A DNA stretch of 34,084 nucleotides from Chara braunii (lineage: Eukaryota; Streptophyta; Charophyceae; Charales; Characeae): NCBI GenBank assembly GCA_003427395.1, contig BFEA01000121.1, positions 576,690 through 610,773 on the forward strand, written 5' to 3'. The notes under the pieces are model-generated. The model ran no database searches. It was not told the origin of the DNA and saw only the letters and a list, made by a program, of their open reading frames with translations. A program made the translations under genes and the position numbers. The first letter of the stretch is position 1; the number at the start of each line of letters is the position of its first letter. Of this stretch, positions 21,359-30,464 are shown in pieces.

Positions 21359-21541
21359 GCAGCATTTTGTTACCCCCATGGGGTCAAAGTGTGCCGTCAA
21401 GAAGAAATGCTAAGTAAAACTAGAAACTTTTGCCAGCACTTTGCTACCCCCAAGGGGTCAAAATGTGTTGAAAAGACTATGCAAAAGAAGAAAACAAAAC
21501 ATTTCGGCAGCACTTCGTTACCCCCACCAGGTCAAAATGTG
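21359..21541. repeat. Three-copy tandem repeat, 73-75-bp period
   Basis: GCAGCATTTTGTTACCCCCA at 21359, CCAGCACTTTGCTACCCC at 21433 and GGCAGCACTTCGTTACCCCC at 21506 each continue into GGTCAAARTGTG. Copies 1 and 2 contain the near-palindrome CCCCCATGGGG or CCCCCAAGGGG. The array lies on the 5' side of the gag gene (minus strand), so it is probably part of the element's LTR. Confidence 0.7.
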
Positions 21542-21604
21542 TGTTGAAAGCAAGGATGACTAACTCCTAATCAGATTTGAGGGTGCCGCAAANAAATTCG
21601 AATT

Positions 21605-22080
21605 TTCAAAAAAAAAAAAAAAAAATCAGAAAATGAGAAAAGAAGATGGGGAATAAAGATAATTCGAATTTTTGGAGAAAGGGGGGAAATATAAATCAAA
21701 AGAAAGATAAAAGAAGAAAAACAGAAAATTTTCGAAGTTGGGGGGGGAGGGGGCATGAAAAGGTAAAAGAAAAGAGAAAAATAGGTGAGAAAGAGAAAAA
21801 AGTGAAGGGGGAGATGGGAAATGATGGGGTTGTAGTTACGGGGGAAAGAGGGAGAGGAGGGTGGGAGAATGGGAGAGAAGGATACAGAAAAGCTAGAGAG
21901 GGGTAGATGAGATTAGTGGGAGATGGTGAGTGGGGAGCAGAGGAGAGAAAAAGGTTGTAGAGGATGAGTGGAGAGGAGGGTAGGAGTGGAGAGTAGTGGT
22001 AGGGGGGAGAAAAGATGATTAGATGATGGGGGGGGGAGATAAAAAAGGTTGGGGGAGAGTGGGTTAGTGGTAGGATGGTG
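21605..22080. repeat. Long purine-rich tract (plus strand A/G)
   Basis: Nearly 480 bases are dominated by A and G, with GGGGGGGAGGGGG and GAGAGGAGGG blocks and scattered T. Such homopurine-homopyrimidine tracts can form triplex DNA. The right half (from about 21957) is duplicated beyond the adapter at 22156-22193. Confidence 0.75.
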
Positions 22081-22090
22081 ATACCAGGCT

Positions 22091-22155
22091 CTTGGGTGGC
22101 CAAGAGCAGAGTTCTACCAAGATCCTCTTGGGTGGCCAAGAGCAGAGTTCTACCA
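22091..22155. repeat. Tandem hairpin CTCTTGG-GTGG-CCAAGAG
   Basis: CTCTTGGGTGGCCAAGAGC, a 7-bp stem with a GTGG loop, occurs twice in a 36-bp tandem unit (about 22091 and 22127), each followed by AGAGTTCTACCA. A third copy at about 22327 ends in AGAGCGC. Confidence 0.7.
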
Positions 22156-22193
22156 CTGTCTCTTATACACATCTAGATGTGTATAAGAGACAG
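22156..22193. other. Nextera mate-pair junction adapter (artefact)
   Basis: The 19-base Tn5 mosaic end AGATGTGTATAAGAGACAG (22175-22193) is preceded by its exact reverse complement (22156-22174). Together they make the 38-bp circularisation junction of Nextera mate-pair libraries. It is not genomic. Translations through it give the known contaminant peptides MCIRDS and VSYTHLDVYKRQ. The sequence on its right (22194-22345) repeats that on its left from 21957, so the local copy number and order are unreliable. Confidence 0.97.
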
Positions 22194-22394
22194 GTAGAGG
22201 ATGGGTGGAGAGGAGGGTAGGAGTGGAGAGTAGTGGTAGGGGGGAGAAAAGATGATTAGATGATGGGGGGGAAAAGAGAAAAGAGGTTGGGAGAGAGTGG
22301 GTTAGTGGTAGGATGGTGATACCGCGCTCTTGGGTGGCCAAGAGCAGAGCGCTAACATGATCCACAGGATCTTGGCCTTGAAGATGTAGCTGGC

Positions 22395-22510
22395 CTGATG
22401 CCACTGCAATAGAAGAAAAAAAAATGGGGTGGGCTGAGATCTGAATCAGCCATCCAGATGCTCCTGTAGTGCAGCCCCCTAACCAGGGGGTCTTCAAGGT
22501 CCACGGCAAG
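22395..22510 (-). repeat. Possible tRNA-derived SINE (minus orientation)
   Basis: On the minus strand TGGTTAGGGGGCTGCAC resembles a tRNA A box. About 45 bases later GGCTGATTCAGATCTCAGCC looks like a T arm (stem GGCTGA/TCAGCC, loop TTCAGATC). It runs on into CAGTGGCATC, a word also found after the B box of the plus-strand unit at 22646. The match to box B is imperfect. Confidence 0.35.
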
Positions 22511-22619
22511 CTGCCACGTGGCAGTGCAGAGAGGCAGCACGTGCCAGCCATGTGCGCAGGCAGCAGCACCCACCGGGGGGGGGTAAATAGTTGTTGTGCT
22601 ACCTATTTAACAGCAACAA

Positions 22620-22645
22620 GCCACAATATCAGCTCATATTGTGGC
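22620..22645. repeat. Perfect 10-bp hairpin
   Basis: GCCACAATAT and ATATTGTGGC flank a six-base loop. It lies immediately before the SINE-like head at 22646. Confidence 0.75.
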
Positions 22646-22748
22646 TTTGGTCAGTGTGTTAAGGCACTGGCCACGCACGAGCATGAGCAGCAACTGCCCA
22701 GGTTCAAACCCAGATAGCAGTGGCATCCCAGATCTTGATAATATATAT
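22646..22748 (+). repeat. tRNA-derived SINE-like unit with A and B boxes
   Basis: GTGTGTTAAGGCACTGG (about 22655-22671) resembles the D-arm/A box of Leu- or Ser-type tRNAs, and GGTTCAAACCC (about 22701-22711) is a perfect RNA polymerase III B box. The spacing of about 45 bases suits an internal promoter. The arms no longer fold as a tRNA (the T stem is broken), so this is not a functional tRNA gene. It ends in an AT tail (ATAATATATAT), as many SINEs do. Confidence 0.45.
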
Positions 22749-22750
22749 CC

Positions 22751-22800
22751 GGGAGCGGGGCGGGGCGGGGCAGCGGGGCAGTGTGGGGGCGTGGAGCGCA
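22751..22800. repeat. GGGGCGGGGC-type GC-rich repeats
   Basis: Four to five tandem GGGGC or GGGGCA units follow the AT tail and are in turn followed by the CGCACGTGCGTGCG palindromic stretch. This could be a CpG-rich promoter block for the small ORF at 22848. Confidence 0.4.
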
Positions 22801-22847
22801 CGTGCGTGCGGCGGCCTTAGCCTTGGCACTTGCGCACACGCGTAGTG

Positions 22848-23009
22848 ATGAATCTCTCCTTTTTCGCCACGCTCCTTCTGTTTCTGCCGTTTTTCGTTGT
22901 TTTCGCCCTAGAACAACCTGAAAATCCCGGTATCGGGATTACACTGATTTCCCGCTGCTGCAGGGGGGGCAGGGCGGGCGGGTTGGAGAGGGAACTGTTC
23001 CCTCTCTGA
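22848..23009 (+). CDS. Possible secreted small peptide or first exon (53 aa)
   Basis: ATG 22848 opens a 53-codon frame ending in TGA at 23007-23009. Residues 1-20 look like a signal peptide: a polar start, a hydrophobic core (SFFATLLLFLPFFVVFA) and a likely cleavage after VFA. The mature part would be about 33 residues with one Cys-Cys pair and Gly/Arg. It is preceded by a GC-rich block. Support is only compositional, and it could be the first exon of a longer gene or chance. No family was recognised. Confidence 0.3.
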   Translation: MNLSFFATLLLFLPFFVVFALEQPENPGIGITLISRCCRGGRAGGLERELFPL

Positions 23010-23016
23010 TACCGGT

Positions 23017-23215
23017 GTGCCGGACCCGCCGGGATGGTGGTCTGACAGGATAGAGAAGAATGACGAGATACATCGTGACGGGTCCGACCCGCCGGGATGG
23101 TGGTCCTACAGGAGGAAGTGGAGATGGAGCTGGAAGGGACAGCACAACTCCGACGCAGACTCAACACCGTACGTACTCCAACAAATGCAAAATGAAGAAT
23201 GACGAGATACAGACT
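23017..23215. repeat. Direct repeats GACCCGCCGGGATGGTGGTC and AATGACGAGATACA
   Basis: GACCCGCCGGGATGGTGGTC occurs near 23024 and 23086, and AATGACGAGATACA near 23058 and 23199. At 23237-23305 a GGACT/GGATT-type pentamer repeat and the dyad GGTACCGATAGTGGTACC follow. No credible coding frame is present. Confidence 0.6.
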
Positions 23216-23429
23216 ACAGTTGGGGTATACCCCCAGCGGACTGACTGGACTGGATTGGACTGGCCTGGTACCGATAGTGGTACCGGGCAGGACTGGACTG
23301 GACAGAAACAGTACACGGCCTGTGGGGTCAGGCCACGGCCTGGTCTCACATGCCGAACTGGTAAATAGTCGAATATGCCTATAACCAGGGCAGATGGAGG
23401 CCCGCTGCATTTTTTTTTTTTTTTTCATT

Positions 23430-25235
23430 TTTTCGGGAACATTTTGTCGTCTTTCTCTGTGTCACATACATAAGTATGTGTGACACTGAGGTCGGAGTCA
23501 TCCGCTGTCGAGCGCATCGGTCCAGCACCACCCAAGGGCAGTGGGGGACCCTCCCGGCCGCGTCACGGAGGAGTTGGTTTATTCCTTCGTCGCGAATATA
23601 CATGGAGCTTCCGCAAGCCGCTCCGGCCGAGTGCAATAGCCATACCCCTCGCGAGCCCCTATGACAAGACAGGGCCTACGCGAGGCACGACTTACCTCCA
23701 CCTTGCGGGAGCTGTCACCTCCCTTTTGGCGGGCGTATCCCCGCCGAGCTACCAGTCCACAATACGAAAGTTATTCAGGTGCAATCACAGAGGTGGACCA
23801 ACTGAGGGCGCTTCTCGTTCGTTGTAGCATAGGGGACACGCGCGATATTACTCCTCTATCGAACCCGCGTGCGAACCAACATCTTCGGGGGCTGAGGTCC
23901 CAAGCGTGACTCGTCGCCGGTCGACTAGGACGCATCTCATACACCACGCGCACACCATTATAACAAACATAAAAATAAAAGTACACACACACGAGACGAC
24001 ATAAAATAAACAAACGCGGCGACGCTCCTAGTCCTTCAGTAACTATCCCATAACTTTCCGATGAGGAAATCGGATACGCATTGCGCGTGAGACTTGGTAT
24101 AAAGCCGCGTGGACGCAGGGCCTACTCATATCGACGAGAAATGCAATCATCCGCAAACAGTCGCAATGATGGCATACTATGTAGTGCCCATAGTAAAGCG
24201 GTCCTTCGTGGATCCGAGCGCCGCTTATGATACTCAAGTGTCAGACTTGAGGTATCGTAGAAACTTTGTTTCTTCACGACATTGCACGGTTGAAGGAATA
24301 GCCGTGCGACCACTACGAGACCTCCGACTTTTAAGCTGAGTGTCTCGGCAAGCAGGGCAAATAGTCTCTGCATGGGGGGAGATTCCTTCCCTGCAGAGTC
24401 TAGGGCCTGGGATAACCTGGACAAGGACTTCGAATCCCAGCCCAGGACCAACGTCCGACTAAGAAATCATAAAAAAATATACAATCAATAAAGGGGTTTT
24501 CTATCTTTCCTCAACCTTAACCCTTAGTTAAGCCCTTAAGCGTGGATCCCTCAGTCCACGCGAATACCCAACACAAATACACCCATATAAAAAAAGAGTT
24601 AGGTATGTGACGATCACTTTTCACAATCAGAGTGGACTCCGCACAGCCATATGTATATGTGTGATCGCAGACAGTCAAATCCAAAATCTGAACCACAGAA
24701 CATACCTGCAATCACATCAAGAGTCAAACAAGAGTCCATGCACTACACGGAGTCAACTCCAACCACTCCCTACACTCATACCCCTCGCTTTAGCCATGCA
24801 AGCCTCAGCCTCTGTCCAACCAACGATAATTAAATACTCAGTACCTTTGTTAAATGACCATTCAATAAAAGTCCGATTGAAACTTTAATAAAACAATAAA
24901 ATCAGCAGGGCTAGAGCCTTTTAGGTTGAGTATTGGGGGTGAATTGGAGTTGAGTCCTAGACCGACGAATCGACAACCGACCTGTTATCTGTGATAACAA
25001 AAGGTGATCCTTGTGGGATCAAGCTGAATCTAGTCCTGATCTTTAATCAAATGTCCAGAAGGACCTATCCCAAGCTAAATCTATGAGTCCAAATCGAAAG
25101 TAATTTTTATATCATAATTCCACCAAGAGTCATTCTACTTAACTAATCCTAGGTCTACTCCTAAGTCGGTGCTTAATGAAAAGGTAGGTTTTTGGCAGAA
25201 TCTCCTCTATATAGAGTGAATTGTTAGAATTGCCA
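23430..25235. other. No recognised gene
   Basis: Mixed sequence with short frames on both strands. A near-perfect hairpin lies at 24366-24398 (CTCTGCA...TGCAGAG). The B-box-like CTTCGAATCCC at about 24427 lacks a matching A box. TATAAAG at about 24098 has no clear downstream gene. Confidence 0.4.
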
Positions 25236-25239
25236 ACTG

Positions 25240-25800
25240 TCAAAATATAATCTGACTCCTCTAGACTAGGAAAATTTCGGCAGCACTTCCCATAGGAAAA
25301 ATGTCTTTGCAGAATTTAAAAAATCCAACTTTTAATTCTAGAAAGTCATAATTTGTCTAACTCCCTGAATTAGTAAAATTTGGGCAGCACTTCCTTTAGA
25401 AAGGTAGACTTTCCAGATTTGTACCAGGTCAGATATGAATTGAGAACCGGTACATGAGTTTAACTAAGACAAAATCGGACTAACTCCTTAGATTTGTAGG
25501 AATTTTGGTAGCGCTTCCTGTAGAAAAAGTGTTCTTCCAAGATTCATACAAGGCTAAGTTCGGAATAAGTACGTGACTTTGACTTCGTAAGGTCCGATTT
25601 TGTCTAACTTCCTGAATTAACAAAAATTTGGGCAGCACTCCCTTCAAAAAGAGAGACTTTCCATATTTTTACTAATTCATAAAAGTCGAACAATTTGAAC
25701 TTTGAAAGACAAAGTCTGACTAACTTCTTGGTTTTGTAGAAATTTCGGTAGCGCTTCCCGTAGAGAAAATGACTTACCAAGATTTATACAAGACCAAGTA
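25240..25800 (+). repeat. Five-copy tandem repeat, about 115-bp period, GGCAGCACTTCC core
   Basis: The core (A/T)TTTSGGCAGCACTTCC or its variant GGTAGCGCTTCC falls at 25279, 25383, 25507, 25631 and 25747. Each copy is preceded by a TCTGACTAACTCCY-type block and followed by a (T)AGAAA and CTTTCCAGAT-type block. The even cores (2, 4) and odd cores (3, 5) resemble each other more, hinting at a higher-order dimer of about 240 bp. This is probably LTR or intergenic retroelement sequence. Confidence 0.7.
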
Positions 25801-26089
25801 AAAATCAAAGATCCCAGAAACTACAGAAATTGACCTAAGTAAAAAACTTAGCTCAGAAAATGCAGGAATTGAAACTACCTCCTATAGCTCTAGCACGTGG
25901 CGCGCAACTAAAGCAACTACCTATCAAATTGAAACTCAGACTAAGTAGTAGTCGCACTCAGTCACATGCAGGCCAAACCACAAAGGTAAGTACTCTCACC
26001 AATCCCAAGTTATTTCATATAAGATAGTTCATGAATCTTTAGATAATTCAACCCTTATACCCAACTTACATATGGCACAAATGCTTGAC

Positions 26090-26690
26090 CATTCGGCTTG
26101 GAAACAATGTCCAGCGTGCCTTAAGATATACACGAACAGGTTGTACTACTACTTTTCTCTTCTTTGGGCAGATGACTAGACCATTCGGCTTGGAAACAAT
26201 GCCTAGCCGCCCTGAACTGTTTAATATCCAAAATTTACTAACTTTCTGACTTTATTCTCAAATAAAAGAGCAAATATGGGCAGGGCACTGAACCATTCGG
26301 CTTGGAAACAATGTTCAGCTTGCCCAGACTATTTTCAATTATACTTTGTGATTTTCCTTCTCTTTTTGGTGGTATGGCTTAACGTTAGACCATTCGGCTT
26401 GGAAATAATACCCAGCTGCCAGTTCACATGCAAATATAAGTAAATTACTTTCTTTTATACTCAAGTTGTACTTATGTGCGTGGTTTTCAGGCTAAACCAT
26501 TTATCTTAGAAACAATGTTCAGCCTTAGACCAAAATCCTCCCTCATAATAAAACAAGAAAACCCCTTCACATCAGACAACCCTCAGAAAATAAACATAGC
26601 AACCAGGCCATTCAGCTTAGAAACAATGCCTGACCCTTCAGAAAACATCCAAATAAACATAGCCCTGGGCCATTCAGCTTAGAAACAATG
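26090..26690 (+). repeat. Seven copies of CATTCGGCTTGGAAACAAT
   Basis: Copies start at 26090, 26182, 26294, 26391, 26498, 26609 and 26671. Each is preceded by GRCC or ACC and followed by a GYYCAGCC-like word. Spacer sequences between copies are unrelated or only weakly related, so the 20-base core is conserved while the spacers vary. The last three use CATTCAGCTTAGAAACAAT or a close variant. Confidence 0.75.
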
Positions 26691-26899
26691 CCCAGTCCTT
26701 GTTTGACCCAGTCAAATGCATGAAGTTTGCCTTCCTCCCACCTTCCCCCAGTTTATCCCTTAATCTGCTTTCAGTCGAAATAAAGGGAAACTTAAACTTC
26801 ACACATGCACTCTTTCCATTCAATCTGATTAATCCTGAATAGAAAGTAAGAATTATAGGGGAAACACATACATACAATCAGCCAAAACTAAAGGGAGAT

Positions 26900-27176
26900 A
26901 GTCAAACAGGGGCATATTGGGGTCATACAGATAGAAAATGGTAGACCTGTAAGTTCCCTGCCTCCAGAACCTCGCCTAGGTTCCGGCAGAGCTCCCACAA
27001 TCGGTTTGTGGACTCCCCACAGAGTCTTGATGCGGTCCTACGTGTTGGAATCCCGCCTGCCACCTTCCTCTCGTAACCACAGATTAGACTTAGAGTAAGT
27101 AGGATAGAAAGAGAGGTTTCAAACGCTCAAGATACAAGAGAGAGACAACTCAACTCACAGGAGAGGGTCTTGTTAC
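26900..27176. other. No recognised gene
   Basis: Non-repetitive sequence. It would be intron of the PPC-like gene on the minus strand if that gene is real. I did not find the continuation of the PPC domain here. Confidence 0.35.
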
Positions 27177-27490
27177 CTTTCATTGCCTGAGGGCCCCGCA
27201 ACGGTGGCCAAGTAAAAACCGCTTGGTCCACCTCCAGTCAACTGCATAACCGGCCTGCCTGATGAACTCTCAATTCTCAACACTCCTTCTCTGCACACTA
27301 CACCGCCTTCCTTAGCAAGCTCCGCAACAGCCACAACACTGCCCTCCAAAAAGCTAACCCCAGCAGCAGTGGCAGTAGCAGCAGCAGCTGCAGGTCCTCC
27401 TCCAGGAATTACTCCAACGACCACACCAGTAGCGCCTGCAGATGCCAATCCTACAGGCTGACGACCCACAGAATGCCCAGTTCGCAACTG
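27177..27490 (-). CDS. Exon resembling the PPC (DUF296) domain of an AHL protein
   Basis: AHL proteins bind AT-rich DNA through AT hooks and trimerise through the PPC domain in the nucleus of land plants. This minus-strand frame follows the PPC skeleton: LASAGATG (compare the LASLGSAG lead-in), a VxxGVIPGGG strand, a short FLEGSVVAVAEL block, then EGVLRIESSSG, matching EGRFEILSLSG, a GGG segment, and VAGPSGN, matching the LAGPDGR strand. The Ala/Gly-rich stretch GGGPAAAAATATAAG replaces a helix and is coded by GCN/ACN triplets. The exon ends at AATGAAAG|GTAACA, a plausible donor, and begins after GTGTCAG|CAG. The rest of the PPC domain was not found. Low-complexity Gly/Ala could mislead the match. 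Confidence 0.37.
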
Positions 27491-27575
27491 CTGACACGGC
27501 AAACCGCCACCAACTCCAGGTACGTGCCTTCCTTTCTGCTCAGTCCTCCCTCTTTCTCCCTGTACAGGTACTCAC

Positions 27576-27729
27576 CTTCCCTCTCCTTAGCACAACTATC
27601 GCAGACTACTCTTGTAGCGGTGTCCCTCTATCTCTTTGCCCCGCAGCGTAGGAAGGCGGACCCCGGCTTCGGTGTCGGTATAACCATACTCGCGTACTTC
27701 CAGGTTCTAGCCCCGGTCCTCACAGATTA
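27576..27729 (-). CDS. Possible upstream exon of the PPC-like gene
   Basis: GGGAAG|GTGAGTAC at 27576/27575 is a near-perfect donor, and with the acceptor at 27491 it defines an 85-bp intron that preserves phase into the PPC-like exon. The same frame upstream encodes basic residues with RHRSRGPPSY, loosely like the R-G-R-P core of an AT hook. It contains a TAG at 27608-27606 and a TGA at about 27730. Weakly supported. Confidence 0.22.
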
Positions 27730-27730
27730 G

Positions 27731-29110
27731 AGGTATGGCAACCCTGACCACTGCACCTAATCCCAAGCCTCGCAGATATGGCAGTTTGGAACCCAAAGCT
27801 CCAACCCAACATTCGCAGGAATAGCAGATCAGAGCACGACGCCCAGAATCAGAGCTCCAATAGTCAACAGTTCACGAGCACTGTCCGACTCCAAAGCTTT
27901 CACATACGGTTACCACACACAACGCCCATATTCACAGCCTAGACTCACCTCTCGAGGACATGGCAACCCTGAGCATAACCCGAACACCGTCTCCCCTCAA
28001 AAAATCTCGAGATGCAACTCCCGAACTCAAAATTCAGAAATGTGGCCGGTCGGGAATCCGGCGCCCAGACTTAGAGCACGGAGATACAACAGCCTGACAT
28101 GCAACTCGAACCTCAACTCCTTACAAACAATAATGACTCCCAGCGCCTCACTTCGACGATCACCAATCCAGCAGCGCACTACGACGCGCGGGGTAACGAG
28201 CACCAGCCTTGATGCCACCGCAATCAACCCCACTGTCTTTCTCTCTCTCTCTCTACCCATACGACGGTCTACATAATACTGGAGGTCAACAACTCCACCC
28301 AAAGCCCAAAGATACATAAGCATACACACTCAGGGAACCAAAACAAAACACAGCTCGATCACAAGTCCCCTTCAGGTCACTATGGGCCTATGGTGCTCAG
28401 ACCGCACCCACAACTCATAAACCTGACATCGCTCACGACTACCTCGGTCGGCTACAGACTTTCTTCGGACAGCTGTGGTGCACCACACCCCCTTCTCATG
28501 TCCGTAAGTCGGAAATGCACCAAACTGGCGACCCACGCCCGAACTCGAAGGCCAACAACGAAGCAGCTCCGAACACAAGGCCCAGATTCAACTCGACAAT
28601 TATGGCTGCTTAGCGCACCGCCCAAATGCACACCCTCAGATGGCTATGGCGCACGACGCCCTAAGATCTGCGGGATGACAGGCACCCTCCCTAGAGCCAA
28701 TACACGCGGATCGTTGTTTCGTTGGCTATGCATGCAAAAGATGCCACCGAGGTGGTCAACACCCCACCCCAAACTCGCAGAGCGTGGTCCGACCCTCGGC
28801 CTTCGTCGGAGGAATATGGCGCCCAGCACTCACCCTCGAAGTCTGGCGACGTGATAGCTTAGCACTGCAAAGGGCACGGGTCCATCTCAGATGACGATGG
28901 CGCCTAGCCCCCACAACTCAATCATCGACAGAAACAATCATGCCCTTCATCTCACCGAACAACGAGTATCAACTCCAATACTAACACAACCCGACTTGCT
29001 TCCTCGCCTGCCCTTCGTGCAAGCAACCAGAAGGCACGTAAAGCGGGCGACTAGCGCCTACAACCATAGGTCAAAGGTATAGTTTCCGCAGATCCTCAAC
29101 CAAGATTACT
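27731..29110. repeat. Highly degenerate repeat with ATGGCGCCCAG-like words
   Basis: Words of the form TATGGC(G/A)(C/A)C.AG/CCC recur at irregular spacing (for example 27735, 27775, 27960, 28639, 28812, 28897). Many are followed by CAACTC or CTCGCAG. The spacing is often 40-90 bases. No frame shows domain-like composition; the 154-codon plus-strand frame at 28390 follows this repeat. It is probably an old, decayed minisatellite. Confidence 0.35.
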
Positions 29111-30240
29111 GGCGCACATCGCCCACCATCCCAACCTAGCTCTGCACTTCTCGTTCGTACACTCCTACGCACACTGTCTCGCTGAGTCACCCGGATGCCG
29201 CCATGTGTGCCTGCCCAGCCTACTCTATCTCTAGAGTTATGGCAACAGCGTCCACCTCCGTCTCTATGCTATGGCTACTCGCTCCTCCCTGCCCTCTTCG
29301 ACGTCGGGCTCCGCAGACCGTCAACGTACGAGCCACTGTGTCAACACTTCCGCATAGCTTACGCAGGAATGGACGAATAGCTAGGCGCAACCACTTGATT
29401 TATACTTCTACGCGGTACCGCCCTGCCCTCTTCTCATCGGGCCCGGCGTACCCACCGTCCCCCACAACATCAGCTGACCGGGCTTGGGAAGACTTGGACT
29501 GGGCACTAACTAACTCAGCAGCGGCGGACTCGCCACCTTCGGCTATCTGCTATGACCCACCAGGGATCACCTCCGAACAATCATTGACCTTTCAGACTTC
29601 AACGGCTAAAGGCCCTTGACATCGACCTTTCAGACTGCAGTAGCCGCAGCTACGCCGCAAGTCATAGGCTCAAGACGCTCCGGAATGCAACCAAACGGGT
29701 AAACAAAACAACGATGATAAACAATGATAATAAATAAATAAATAAATAAAATAGGAATATCAGACGGACGATTGTCATAAGAGACACAACGGGGTTGGGA
29801 TCAACGCAACGCCTCTTCAGGCTCTTTTTTGCGGGTCTGCCACTGGGGCTCCCTCGACAAAACCAAGGGGGATATTCTCGCGGGACCCTCTACCCCTCGG
29901 TCCCCTTCGTGCTCCACCGCTCCCATGCCGTCGTTCGTCGGCCTCGAACCCCGTAACTCTGTTTCGTAAGTCCTGCACCGTAACTTATAGGACTATGCCC
30001 AGGCCTGAAGCCAGCATGCGCAGAATCCCATATAAACCAGTGCGGCGTAACGCTGAGGGCCAAGAAAGCGCCCGGGCTACTCCTCCATCCGCAACCGAGC
30101 GTACAAACACTATACGTCCGCGCCGGTTTATTCTAGCTCCACCATGGCCACCACCATTCCGCATGCCAAACCTACCGCCGATCGAACGTGCCGGGTAGAG
30201 AGACGAAAACTTTGATATCCTTCCTTAATCAACAAGTAAG
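29111..30240. other. No recognised gene
   Basis: GC-balanced, C-rich sequence with an AATA microsatellite at 29727-29750. Frames such as 29203-29619 and 29995-30198 are Pro/Arg/Ser-rich without motifs and not accepted as genes. Confidence 0.4.
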
Positions 30241-30247
30241 GACCGGT

Positions 30248-30332
30248 GTGATTTCACTAGCGCCTTAAAGCTTGCGCGCCCACACACTACTTGTTCTAGT
30301 CAACCATCTAGTCAGCGTGATTTCACTAGCGC
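30248..30332. repeat. 16-bp direct repeat GTGATTTCACTAGCGC
   Basis: Identical copies at 30248-30263 and 30317-30332, 69 bases apart and about 130 bases upstream of the transposase-like gene. This could be a terminal sub-repeat of that element. Confidence 0.7.
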
Positions 30333-30464
30333 AACTGCGCTTTGTATGGAATACTTAGATTTTAAGCCAACCTTTTTTTTTTTTTTTTTTTTTCTATTGC
30401 TTGCAAAAAACCGGGCGGATACCCTTGTAAGGGTATTCGCACCGACACCGCCGCTGTATTCGGG

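Noticed and set aside
21696-22569. Minus-strand ORFs of 158 and 139 codons containing MCIRDS and VSYTHLDVYKRQ
   Set aside because: They run through the Nextera junction adapter and pyrimidine-rich low-complexity sequence.
22646-22745. Functional tRNA-Leu or tRNA-Ser gene
   Set aside because: The A and B boxes are good, but the T stem does not pair and no acceptor stem is found; a SINE head is more likely.
24340-24450. tRNA gene or SINE with CTTCGAATCCC
   Set aside because: There is a B-box-like word, but no A box at the right distance and no cloverleaf stems.
28390-28854. 154-codon plus-strand ORF
   Set aside because: It is Arg/Pro/Thr-rich, lacks motifs, and follows the degenerate repeat of 27731-29110; opposite-strand frames are equally open.
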